NCBI GenBank assembly: GCA_964023275.1
Contig: OZ029928.1
Span: 14,798,802-14,862,801 of the forward strand
Reading direction: 5' to 3'
DNA from: Norana najaformis
Lineage: Eukaryota; Annelida; Clitellata; Crassiclitellata; Hormogastridae
Length of the DNA: 64,000 nucleotides
How positions within the stretch are numbered: position 1 is the stretch's first letter; every line of letters starts with the position of its first letter. The notes beneath the pieces were generated by a model. It saw only the letters and a list, made by a program, of their open reading frames with translations. It was not told the DNA's origin and did not search any database. Made by a program: the position numbers and the translations under genes. Of the stretch, positions 1 through 11,838 are shown piece by piece.

Positions 1-79
1 ACTGCCCAAATGCTTCTTATTTACGTTTAAATACCATAAATATATAACACATTTAAGTGGAATCGCAGAATTCTATCTA

Positions 80-300
80 TAAACCATGATTGTAACTGTA
101 ATTGTAATTTGAGATTTATAAAGCGACTCTTAGAGGATAAACTCAAGAGAGGTGCTTCCGACCCGAAAAAGTGAAATCAGTGTTAAACAGTACAATCTTT
201 AGGCGCCTGTGGAACACTGAGAGGGGACGAGAAAGGAGCTCAAGTCGCAACTCTCGAAGGAGACGATTCCAGCAAGTGGGACCAACGTAGGCAGTGATGA
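80..300 (-). mobile_element. LINE 3' end, family D, copy 1
   Basis: The minus strand carries the same YVGPTCWNRLP-type reverse-transcriptase tail seen at 53215, ending in cttataaatctcaaattacaattac. A 5'-truncated fragment in intergenic DNA. Confidence 0.65.
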
Positions 301-1544
301 GAAGATTAAGGTTAATATAATGACTTCTGTAGCGCCTTTATCATAATGCACAAGGCATCAATCGTCAATGATCGATTCAAGTTAAACCTAGCTATTACCA
401 ATCAAACGTTTCATGGCACATAAGAAGTTCTCAGATCATAAATGGACTTTGAATTTCACGAATCAGACTCGAAGCCATATATTTCCAACGGCGAATCGAA
501 CTCAGGGTTACATTCAATTCTAACTGTAATTGTAATCAGAAATTTATATTCGCTGATTCGAGAAATGCCGCTGCCATCGGCCAAGAAATGCCGCTGAGAC
601 TAGTGCTGGGTATTGTTCCATCATTTCACCCAGCTGTTGGCGGAATATTCAGAGAAAACTCGTGGAATGCGATGAATTGTGAACACAGCGAAAGAACTAC
701 AGCCCTATAAACACTGGTGGACCGTGGAATACGACCTTGAACACTCATTACTGTGTCCGAATTAATTAAATTAATTTCTCAGCAGCGAGGAATGCTGTTC
801 CTTCCAACGGATTACGCTTGGATTGTAGCGTTGACAATAAGCCCAAAGATCGCCTCACGGCTTAGGTGGGGGTTGGATAAGCACACTAGATTTGTGTGCA
901 AGACTCCCGTTTCAAGTGCTTAGCAATTTAAATGCACATATCCTAAATGCGGTCGACATTCGATTAACCAGGCGTCAATTAGCAAGGCCTTTGATACAGT
1001 TGGCCCGTTCATTGTCTCAGCTGTACGGCGATATAGTGTGACCTTACCCTCTGTAGGCCTCTATTGTATAACATCGATTACAATTACTTCTGTGCCTCTG
1101 CAGGCCTGTTACGCCTATGTATAGGCCTACGTAAGGTTACCCACCTTTTAAGGGCAAAGTGCGCTGGGTTTCAGAGATCAGTTCCAATATAAACCCAGAC
1201 ACCTGTCACTAAGACACCAATCGAGATCAGCCTTGCTCGCAACCCTGTGGATTTACCAGCCTCTGATAGCCAAGACATGGTAAGCGCATACGATGCTTTT
1301 TCTATACGATGTAGCTTAGCCACAGAGATCATTCCAGTAGTTAGCCTAACATCAAATTACTACTGGAACTAGTAACAATATGGTATTATGAAATTTTTAA
1401 AACGTGATTCTTGTGCAAAATCTTACTGTACACGTGATATGGCATCTTAGAAATGTTTTGAATTGGCTAAAAATCAGGTAGGCTGTTGAGTTCGAAGAAG
1501 AAAAAGCTCGAGAGATTGTACATTTAATGTTTAATGCAAAACGA

Positions 1545-1765
1545 ATTAATGTAATCGTAATCGTAATCTCGAGATTTCTACAGCGCCCAACGAAAGCCAA
1601 GTCGCGGGAACCAGCTTACTCACAGGCGCTCAGTCAAAACAAAATCGATAGGCAGAAAGTGTTCGGTTCCAGGTCAAGATCCAAGACTCAGGCAGGCAGA
1701 CAGACGGCTATGGTGGATGGTGCTTGCAATTGAACTGGAAAATGAAATAAGGGGAAGAGGAAGAA
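1545..1765 (-). mobile_element. Interspersed repeat family B, copy 1
   Basis: Reverse copy: cgagatttctacagcgccca, agtcgcgggaaccagctta, gcgctcagtcaaaacaaaat, then aggcaggcagacagacgg and ggaagaggaagaatc. Family B is a non-coding, SINE-like repeat of about 220 bp. Confidence 0.75.
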
Positions 1766-1794
1766 TCATGACAGGATTTGTAGGAGAGGATTGC

Positions 1795-1940
1795 TTTCGT
1801 TGTAAAAGTCAATTCCTGCGAACCACTGGCCCGTGTCCAGGGCCTTGAGAATGTCCATTGCCGGATCATGGGCCTAAGAAAAGGAAATGAGCGCCTCCCA
1901 TACGTCTCACTTTTGGATATGAGATACTTCACTTGATCTT
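1795..1940 (+). mobile_element. SINE family F, 3' part
   Basis: cactggcccgtgtccagggc, then aggaaatgagcgcctccc and tctcacttttggatatgaga. Confidence 0.65.
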
Positions 1941-2029
1941 AGGGCAAGTACGATCTATCAGATGCAGCAACTACGGGCACCAAGCCCCATCTCGATCGAT
2001 CGCCCTCCAAGCAGACGATCATCAACACA

Positions 2030-5000
2030 ATGGAAACGGTCAGCACGGACGTGGCAGCGGTTGAGAGCGCAACCGGTGAACCGGAACGCGCGGCGTGGGG
2101 CAACCAACTCGAGTTCATCCTAACGATGGTTGGATATGCCGTCGGTCTTGGAAACGTCTGGAGGTTTCCATACCTCTGTTACAAGAACGGTGGTGGTAAG
2201 CGATCCATCCGTGATAATGACTAACAAATGACCTACTAAGCGATCGATGCAAACCTAATAATGGTCATAATTTTGATGATATTTAGAAGAAAAATTATAT
2301 TAAAACATTATATTATTTGATGATATTAAGAAGAAAAATTATTTTTAAACAAACCTTTAAATTATTGTTACATTATCAGATGAACTGGTAAATGACCGAC
2401 AGATGGCTTAGTAAATGACCGACAGATGATTTATTAAATGATCAACAAATGACTTATTAAATGACCGACAGATGAACTGTTAAATGACCGACAGATGAAC
2501 TTTTTAATGACCTACAGATAACCCAGAAAGTGGCCGATAGATGACTCGTTAAATGACCAAAAAATGACTCACTAAATGACTGAGAAACGACTTATTAAAA
2601 GCTGCGAAATAGTAACATGACATTAAGAGCAAATAGTTCCGATAATGTTGTTCCTCCCCAGGAATTATGTTCACCACGCAAAACTAATAATGTTCATGAT
2701 TTTTTTACATTCGTTTATTGATCCTAAAACAGAAATTGACAACAATCAATATAAAACTTAAACATGAAGCACTGTCTGGTTATCAGGAACAAGCGGTCGA
2801 CCCAGAAGGGACCATAGTCCCACTTAATTAGGGCCACCAATTAATATGCAATGCTAATGGCGACGTTGGTTGTATTAAGAATAAAAATTGTATATAATAT
2901 TTTGCAATTATGTAATTATTGTTGACGGAACCTGTTTTTCCAGGTGCGTTTCTGATTCCATACTTTGGAACCCTAGTATTAGTTGGACTCCCGCTCTTTT
3001 TTCTCGAACTGTCGTTTGGCCAGTTCGCCAGCCTCGGACCAATTGCTGCTTGGTCTCTGAATCCTCTCTTCAAGGGTATGTCCAAGAATACACACTCATA
3101 TTTGCACCCAAATATAAGTACACACATCCGTGCATGCACGCATGCATGCATAAATGCATACACATACATACTTACATAATACACGCATGCATACTTACTT
3201 ATTTACATATAGATACATGCATACATACCATACACACATACATGCACAAACATACATACATACATACATACATGCATGCATACATACATGCATACATACA
3301 TACATACATGCATGCACACATACATACATACATACATGCATGCATACATACATACATACATGTATTCGTATATACATACATACATACATACATACACGTA
3401 GTCATATATACACACATACATACATACATTCATACATATATACATACACATATACATACATACATACATTCATACATACATACATACATTCATACATACA
3501 TACATACACATATACGTACATGCATACATACATGCATGCATACATATATACATGCATGCATACATACATACATACATACATACATGTATTCATATATACA
3601 TACATACATGTATTCATATATACATACATACATTCATACATACATATATACAGACATACATGCATACATACATACATGTATTCATATATACATACATACA
3701 TACATACATTCATACATACATACATACATACATTCATACATACATACATACACATATACGTACATACATACATACATACATACATGCATGCATACATGTA
3801 TACTGTACATACACGCAAAGACGTGCTGGTAAATATTGTAGTTTGTTGATGCATATTCTATAAATCTGTTTAGGTTTGGGATATGCCATGGTCATAACGA
3901 ATACAATCATTGGAATCTATTACAACGTGATCGTCTCCTGGACGATATACTACTTCTTCGCTTCCATGACTTCTCGGTTGCCATGGGAGGACTGTAACAA
4001 CCCGTGGAACACCATTTACTGCATTGCGCCAGAAGACATGAAAAACATAACTGGTTCGAATAACTCCCATTAAGTCAGCTGCTTTTTACTTGTTCAATTG
4101 TACCGTGCTTCTTAACTAGTTGGTATGCATGTATGCATATGCATATACATATACATGCATATGCATGCATGCATCCATTCAGGAGTTTAAAAGTGTCAAC
4201 CTCTTTAAAAAAAACAGCTGAAATTCTATTTACTCCATAACTCTTAGTTCTTGGGCTGACTTTTGACATTGTAAAGCAGCCCAGAAGTAGCCAGCTACTT
4301 ACGATGCTATATAAATTGTCGTCATTTCATTACATTACATTAGTAAAAATGCACGTTTTGAGCGAATCAAGATTCAAGATAAGGAAATGCTGATGCTCCA
4401 TACTTTCACCACCATCCCCGATATCCATCGTAGTACAACACTGTTTCCCCCAGCCGGGGGCGGACTGGCCATTGTGCCTGTGTGCCTTGGCCCCACATGG
4501 GACTCTCTGGTTTAAAACAATAACAGGCCTGCCATTGTTATTAATATTGTTATTATTACTCATATTATATTTTTTATTATGTGCAGGATTTGCCTAAAAT
4601 AAATTATTAGTCTAATGCTGAATTTTAAGGGCCAGGCTGGGACTGGGGCCCTTGCATGATTGAAATGGCAAGGCCCCAAAATGGTCCAGTCCAACTCTGC
4701 CCTTTCTAAAACCCCGGATTCTGACCTGGTACCGAAAACGACAGAACAACCTGGCTCTTTTGAAGAATTAATTCGATACAACATCGGTGAATAAAGTGCC
4801 TCCCTGCTTGCGGCTTTTAGCGTAGCATAGCATAAATAGGGTTTCATAAGACATTTAGCCTATTCTGCGTTAGAACAACTTCAAATTACCGGGAAGACTT
4901 CACAGTCAATCCTTCCTAGCTTCCGAATGGTCAGAGCTCTCGGTTTGTAAATATTATAAATCCGGTTTAACTGCCCCAAGGTTTATACAATTATAATTAT

Positions 5001-6776
5001 ATTAGAATTAGAATTTCGGTTTAACTGAAACTTATTCATAGAAACTGGAACGTTTGTTGTAAATTTTGACTCCAGGAAACTTCACCATCATAAACAACGA
5101 AACCGTTTCGAGGTCCGCCATAAAGACGCCTAGCGAGGAATACTTTTAGTAAGTCTGTGGTTTTTACAGTATTTGCATTATGCTGCCATTAAAGGAATTG
5201 CTAATTGTGTGGTCATAAATCCTATTGCGTTCTTGTATCAATAAAGATTACTTACATACATGCTTGATTTCTTACTCACTTACTCACATACTTGTATGTA
5301 TGTATGTATGTATGTATGTATGTATGTATGTATGTATGTATGTATGTATGTGTGTATGTATGCATGCATGCGTGAATGTTTGTATGCAATTAAACACTTA
5401 ATAAAACGCCTTTTAATGCTTCAAAAACGCTGGATAATCAGCCTAAACAGTATTAAAATTATTAAGAATAAAAAAGCATCAAAAAGGCAAACTGTGCTCA
5501 GATAACTAGAAGAGTCACCACTGGTGGGCTCCCTCACACACGTAGAGCTCAACCAACGGATTCATGAGTAAGCAGAAAGGGCTCAGATAACTATGAATTA
5601 TCTGATCCATCATACGAACTCACCAACACTTCACCTCTTTCAGTTTCTGCGCTGGTCTTTCACTTAAAACCAAAAACATTTCTATTCCAAAAATCTTATC
5701 GTGTTTCTTCCTCTTCCCCTTATCTCTCTTCTCGCTTCAATTTCAAGCACCATCCACCACAGCCGTCCGACTGTCTGGCTGCTTGACTCATGGATCTTGA
5801 TTTGGACCCGAACCCTTTTGCCTATCGATTTTGTTTTGACTGAGCGCATGTGAATAAGATGGTTCCCGCGATTTAGCTTTCTTTGGGCGCTGTATAAATC
5901 TCGAGATTACAATTACGTTTACGATATGAAAGTATAAAAGTACTAGGTAAGCATGCATTCTTACTTATAATTCTACTTACTTCCTGCACTCCCGATTGAC
6001 CTGCAGACAATATGCAATAGAATAACGGTGTCTGTTGCAGCAACAAGGTCCTCCAAATGTCGGACGGGATTGAGAATTCGGATGGCGTGGTCTGGGAGCT
6101 GGCTCTCTGCCTTCTTCTGGCCTGGATCATTGTGTTCGCGGTTCTTATCAAGGGAATTTCCTCTCTCGGAAAGGTAACTATAATGACGGCTTAGGTTTTA
6201 TTCTAATCTCAAGTATTATTCATTGTTTCTTTCAGTGTTTTGTCTTAATTGGTCATTGAACACAACCCACGCTAACAGCCCTCTGTACCTTATCTCTCTT
6301 TAGTCTCCGGGCAGCCGAACTTGGTTCTTGACATGGCATCTTTGGACAACCACACTGACTTAAGCTCCTCTCTCTCTCTCTTCTCTCTCTCTCTCTGGTC
6401 TTCTGGCAACCGGACTTGGTTACCACCACCACTACCATACCACTGCTCCTTTCCCCCTTCTCTCTGGTTACAACCGGACTTGGTTCTTGACATTACATCT
6501 TTGGATAACCCCACTGACATGACGCACCACAAGTGAATAAGCTGGTGCCCTGAGCTTAGCTTGTAAGTAACGCTTTAGAAATTCGAATTTACGATTCTGA
6601 TTTCCATATGAAGGGGTTTAATGTAACGCACACGTTTACGTATCTCTACTGAAACTCCTCTAAAGCTGGTTGTGTGGTTTGAAAGATCTCTTGGCAATAG
6701 CACAAACCAAACTAGAGCAATCCAGCAAGAAAGGACGCCTTATCATGTCAGCTTATCGATCACTGTGTCGTCGTCG

Positions 6777-6811
<35 letters not shown>

Positions 6812-9800
6812 GTTGTTACCACCACCACCACTACCAACACCAACACCATCATCGTATCGTCAGTATATCACCATCATGTCATTGACCCACCACCACCACT
6901 ACCAACACCAACACCATCATCAGTATATCACCATCATGTCATTGACCCACCACCACCACTACCAACACCAACACCATCATCAGTATATCACCATCATGTC
7001 ATTGACCCACCACCACCACTACCAACACCAACACCATCATCAGTATATCACCATCATGTCATTGACCCACCACCACCACTACCAACACCAACACCATCAT
7101 CAGTATATCACCATCATGTCATTGACCCACCACCACCACTACCAACACCAACACCATCATCGTATCGTCAGCATACCACCATCATGCCATTGACAACATC
7201 ACTATTGTAATCTTCCTCATCACGATCAACGTCTGCTTGTTTTCCCGAACTAACATCGGAGTTGTGCTGTGTTATAGGTTGTTTACTTTTCCACCGTCTT
7301 TCCGTATGTCCTGCTGACCATTCTGCTCATCAGAGGAGTTACCCTCGAGGGAGCTGGGCAGGGCATTCTTTTCTACCTCAAGCCCGACTTCACTCGGCTT
7401 TCTGATGCCAGGGTACGTAAGTAAGGTATAATCATGTTTTAGTAAAGTTACAATCACAGAAAGGGCAGTCAGAGTAAATCTGAGCATAGGAGTAAATTAT
7501 ATTTCAACTATGAAAGGCCCAATTAAGTACACTTCCAACAAGTACACCCTTGGTACTTTCTATCTTTCTGTCTCGCACTTCGCTCTAGAGGTACACGACT
7601 TGTCACAGATGATGAAATTCACTGCCCATTTCTGCGCGTTCTGCAAGCTCTTTAATGTCATTCAGGTCTAAACTTAAGACTCATCTGTGTTAACTTGCTA
7701 ACCCACCGTAGCCTGATTCCGGTATCTCTGACCTATCGGAATTCGACCCGGCTTCTCCAAAGGATTACGATTTTTGTTTACGATTTCACTTCAAGAGACC
7801 ATAGATTGATGGCTTATGCATTATGATAACGGCGCTATAGAAGTCAATAGACTGGATTAGGTTGGAACCTGCCAAAGAGGTTGCCCATTCAACTCGCTGA
7901 TAGAAGTGACTGATGAAAACAGTTGAGTGGCTCAACCGAGGGCAGGTCTAGCACCGAAATTATTGCGAGGACTCGAGCCCAGTTGCCTTATGAAGATTCC
8001 CGTATAAATACCAAGATCTAGTTAATGCAGCCACAACAGCTTACATGAGAAACATGTGATAACAATTTATTGCACGTATTAGTAACCAGTTATTATGGTT
8101 AAGATGTCTTTGACATTTTTCAGGCCTGGAGTGATGCGGCTACTCAGATCTTTTTCTCGTTGAGTGTCTGTACAGGCGGTCTGATGGTAATGGCTAGCTA
8201 CAATCCATTCAAAAACAACTGCCTTAGGCAAGTATCTGCTATTATAATATCCATTCAAAAGAAAACCTGTACTTACTGTTATAGGCCAATAATTGTTGGA
8301 GAGGTTGTTTTTCATTTGTGCATTTTAAAAAGAAATCTTTGTACGCTAAAGTGCAGATGCGCCCACTGTGCTCCTACTTCCTCTGGAGGTGGTACAGATT
8401 TACGTGTAGGTTTATGATTGACTATGTTAAAAATTAAACCACTCTTGTTTTTCCTTTAAGCCCTAATCATTTGGAATCAACCGGAATCATCTGGAACTGG
8501 AAATTAATGAGACTGGCATAATTTATCGGATTCGAAACGCCTCTGAAGATATCGTATTCTAGAATATTTGAATACGTTACCTAACTCTTAGCATTTGCTC
8601 TGATACTTGACGTTGTAACTCCCCCTAGAAGTAGCTCTCGCTACTTATGTTATCATGTAAATTGTCGCAATTACATTTATAGTTACAATTGCAATTGAAT
8701 CATCAACTTGTCGCTGAATGTATTATGAATGTGTGTCACTGGCGATACTCGGATTTAATAGTGATATATATTTGACTTTAAACATTTCTTCTTTTTAGGG
8801 ATTCAGTGCTTGTTCCAATCATCAACTGTGGCACAAGCTTCTATGCAGGATTCGTCATCTTTTCTGTCCTTGGATTCATGGCTCAGCAGAAGGGAGTCTC
8901 GGTGGCGGAAGTAGCGGCCAGTGGTACGTTCTCATCTTTTTGTTGGCTCTGATATTTCAAGTGCAATTCAAGCCCTGCATCCTGCATGGAGAAGCCGAAG
9001 TGCTCGTCTCAATTAATTGTAATCGTAATCGTGGGCTCAGTCTACATTTATATAGCGCGTCTTCAAGAAATCGCCTAATAGATGCTTCCGACCTGATATA
9101 CAAGACCACGATTAAATAGAACGGTCTTCAGCCGTTGACGAAACAGAACGAGATGCACGACGAGAAGTTTGTCGCATGCTACATGGCAACCTGTTTCATA
9201 ACGAGGGGCCAACCACGGCGAAGCTACCGTGTTCTATGGTATAGATCTAAATTAATGATGTACTATTTGTTGGTTTTCTCTGGGTTCCAGGACCAGGTCT
9301 TGTGTTCGTTGTCTACCCCGAAGGTCTAACAACGATGCCTCTGCCTCCGCTTTGGGCTGTCCTTTTCTTCTTGATGATGATGACTCTGGGATTCAGTTCA
9401 GAGGCAAGTCACCTTTCCAGAGTCCCACAACATATCCAAGGCAATTATTCTAACCTGAAAACTTATAGCGGTCAAAGTAATACTTGCACAGCGAAGTCAG
9501 TCAATCTGAATCTAAAACGGGGATGACTTTTCCCTTGGGGACAGAATGGAGCGATGCAGAGCCAGGCTAGTAGAATATTGGATCTTGATAAGTGATTTAA
9601 ATTATGTTAGTGATTTCGCAAGCCTGCCCTTTTGTTGTAGACGAAATTGAGAGGCTCAGCTACTGGAAACACTGAAGGTTACTGATGGGAAGCGCAATGG
9701 GCTGATCAGTATCCATAGATAATCCAAGTGAAGTTCAGCAAGGCAATTATAATAAGCGGGAAAACATCAAATGGAAAGATTAAATTCTGGGAAGTTTAGA

Positions 9801-11807
9801 TGTAGATTTTAAAACGTTAGATTTAGTCACAATCTAAAGCGGTCGGAGCTAAAATTATTAACGAAAGTCTAAATTCTGAATTTTAAAGGAAATCTTTAAA
9901 CTGTGAATGTAAATAAAACACGTTTGTGAATTGCTTACATTGTGTTTTAGTTTTCCATCATCGAGTGTTTCTTTTCATCATTCATTGACGAATTTCCATT
10001 CATTCGTAACTCACGAAAGAATTGCATCATATTCCGTGCTGTCGGTTGCGCTGTTTTCTACCTCATCGGACTTTCTATGGTCACCAGAGTAAGTGCTACT
10101 TGCTATCATTTTGTAACAGTTAGACTCTTAATATAGCGCCTTTTTGTACCTCACAGAAGCGCTAAAGTATTAGGAATTAAATATCGTTTCGTTCGTTTCT
10201 ATTAAGCGTAACCCAGCCAAAAGACAATCGTAGGGACGATGTCAGACAACGTTGGTCCAACACTGTCCCAATGTGTGCTGGATGGAAATGATCACACAAC
10301 CAGTTATTGGAACAACACTGTTCCAACATTGTCCCAGTATGTCTCGTTGGAAAATGATCACATAACCAATTATCTTATTGGAACAATATTGGGACAGTGT
10401 TGGACAACACTGTTCCAATATTGTCCCAGTGTGTCTCGTTGGAAAATGATCACATAACCAGTTATCTTTGTCCGGTTAGTCTTATTCCTTGCATCTGATC
10501 TGCACTAAATCAGAACGACAGATTACATCTACGGTTTGTACAGAAACTGTAGTATCTTGAATCAAGTCTCTTAAGCTATCATAATCTAACTGTTGTTTTT
10601 TTAGGGGGGATTTTATGTCTTCAACCTGTTTGACGGTTTCATGGGCGGATTTCCGCTTCTCATTGTTGGATTCTTCGAATGCGTCGCCGTTCTTTACATT
10701 TATGGTGAGACAACATTCTTTTCTGTTCACCCTTCTCATGCAAAATCATTGCACTCGATGTTGGATGTTCTGACTCTTATTATGACCCGAAACAAACAGT
10801 ATTTGGTTCTCGATCTTTCTCCCTGGGCGACCCAAGGCTCTGGAATTCGCTGCCTGTTTCTGTCCGCTCCACTGGTTCTATCACGTTGTAGGTCAGGATT
10901 GAAATCTCAACTTTTCCGCTTTATCTGTCCTCTGTGGCCTGTCTGCCGGTCTTAGGTGCCTCGTGGATCCTGACTGCACGACCCTGTCTGATGGATTATT
11001 ATCTTGAAATGCGATTTTGCTCTGAAGTGAGTGTCGATTGATGCTTTGGTCGGTGCTGTAAAGGCGCTATAGAAATTTTCAGATTAGATAATCTAGATTA
11101 GAATATACTAGATTAGATAGAGTAAATTAGATTAGAGTAGAGCAGAGAACAGCAGAGAACAGCAGAGAAGAGCAGAGAAGAACAGAGTAGACTAGACTAA
11201 ATTAGATTAGAATGGACTAAATTAGAGTATAGTGCATTAGAGTAAATCATAGTGGAGTAGAGTAAAGTAGAGTAGGATAGAGTATAGTAGACATTTATTT
11301 GTGTTAGATGAGCTTTTCAGTTCATAAAACTCAAGAAACGAAACTAAGCAAGAAAGGTCTTTAAATTTCCGATGTTCTTTGTTGCCGTAGGTTACAACCG
11401 TTTTGCTGAAGACATCGAAATGATGCTTGGCAAAAAGCCAAACATCTTCTTCCGTTTCACCTGGTGCATATTGGCGCCTGTTATACTCCTGGTAAGACCT
11501 CAAATGAACTACCGACCGTACATATCAGAAAGAAATGTGTCACTCATTTCAAACGACTTCCACATATTCCGCAGACATTGTTGTGATGATTAGCTGGTCC
11601 TTAGATAGTAGCATGTAAGTAAAATAAATAAACACTAGCTTATCTCGCGCAGAACATCTGCGTGTTAAGTTGGTAAATGTTCCTTCTGGGGAAAATCGTC
11701 TGTTTGTTGCTCCCGTTAGCACCCTCTTCCTTTCTCACTTCTTCATCTTCTTCTTCATCTTCTTCTTCTTCTTCTTCTTCTTCTTCTTCTTCTTCTTCTT
11801 CTTCTAC

Positions 11808-11838
<31 letters not shown>

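Noticed and set aside
2888-3863. 314-aa His/Tyr/Ile-rich open frame
   Set aside because: It runs through the CATA array; the only real coding part is transporter exon 2 at 2944-3075.
6672-7193. 173-aa Thr/His repeat protein
   Set aside because: A 60-bp tandem repeat in an intron; the period is a multiple of three so the frame stays open.
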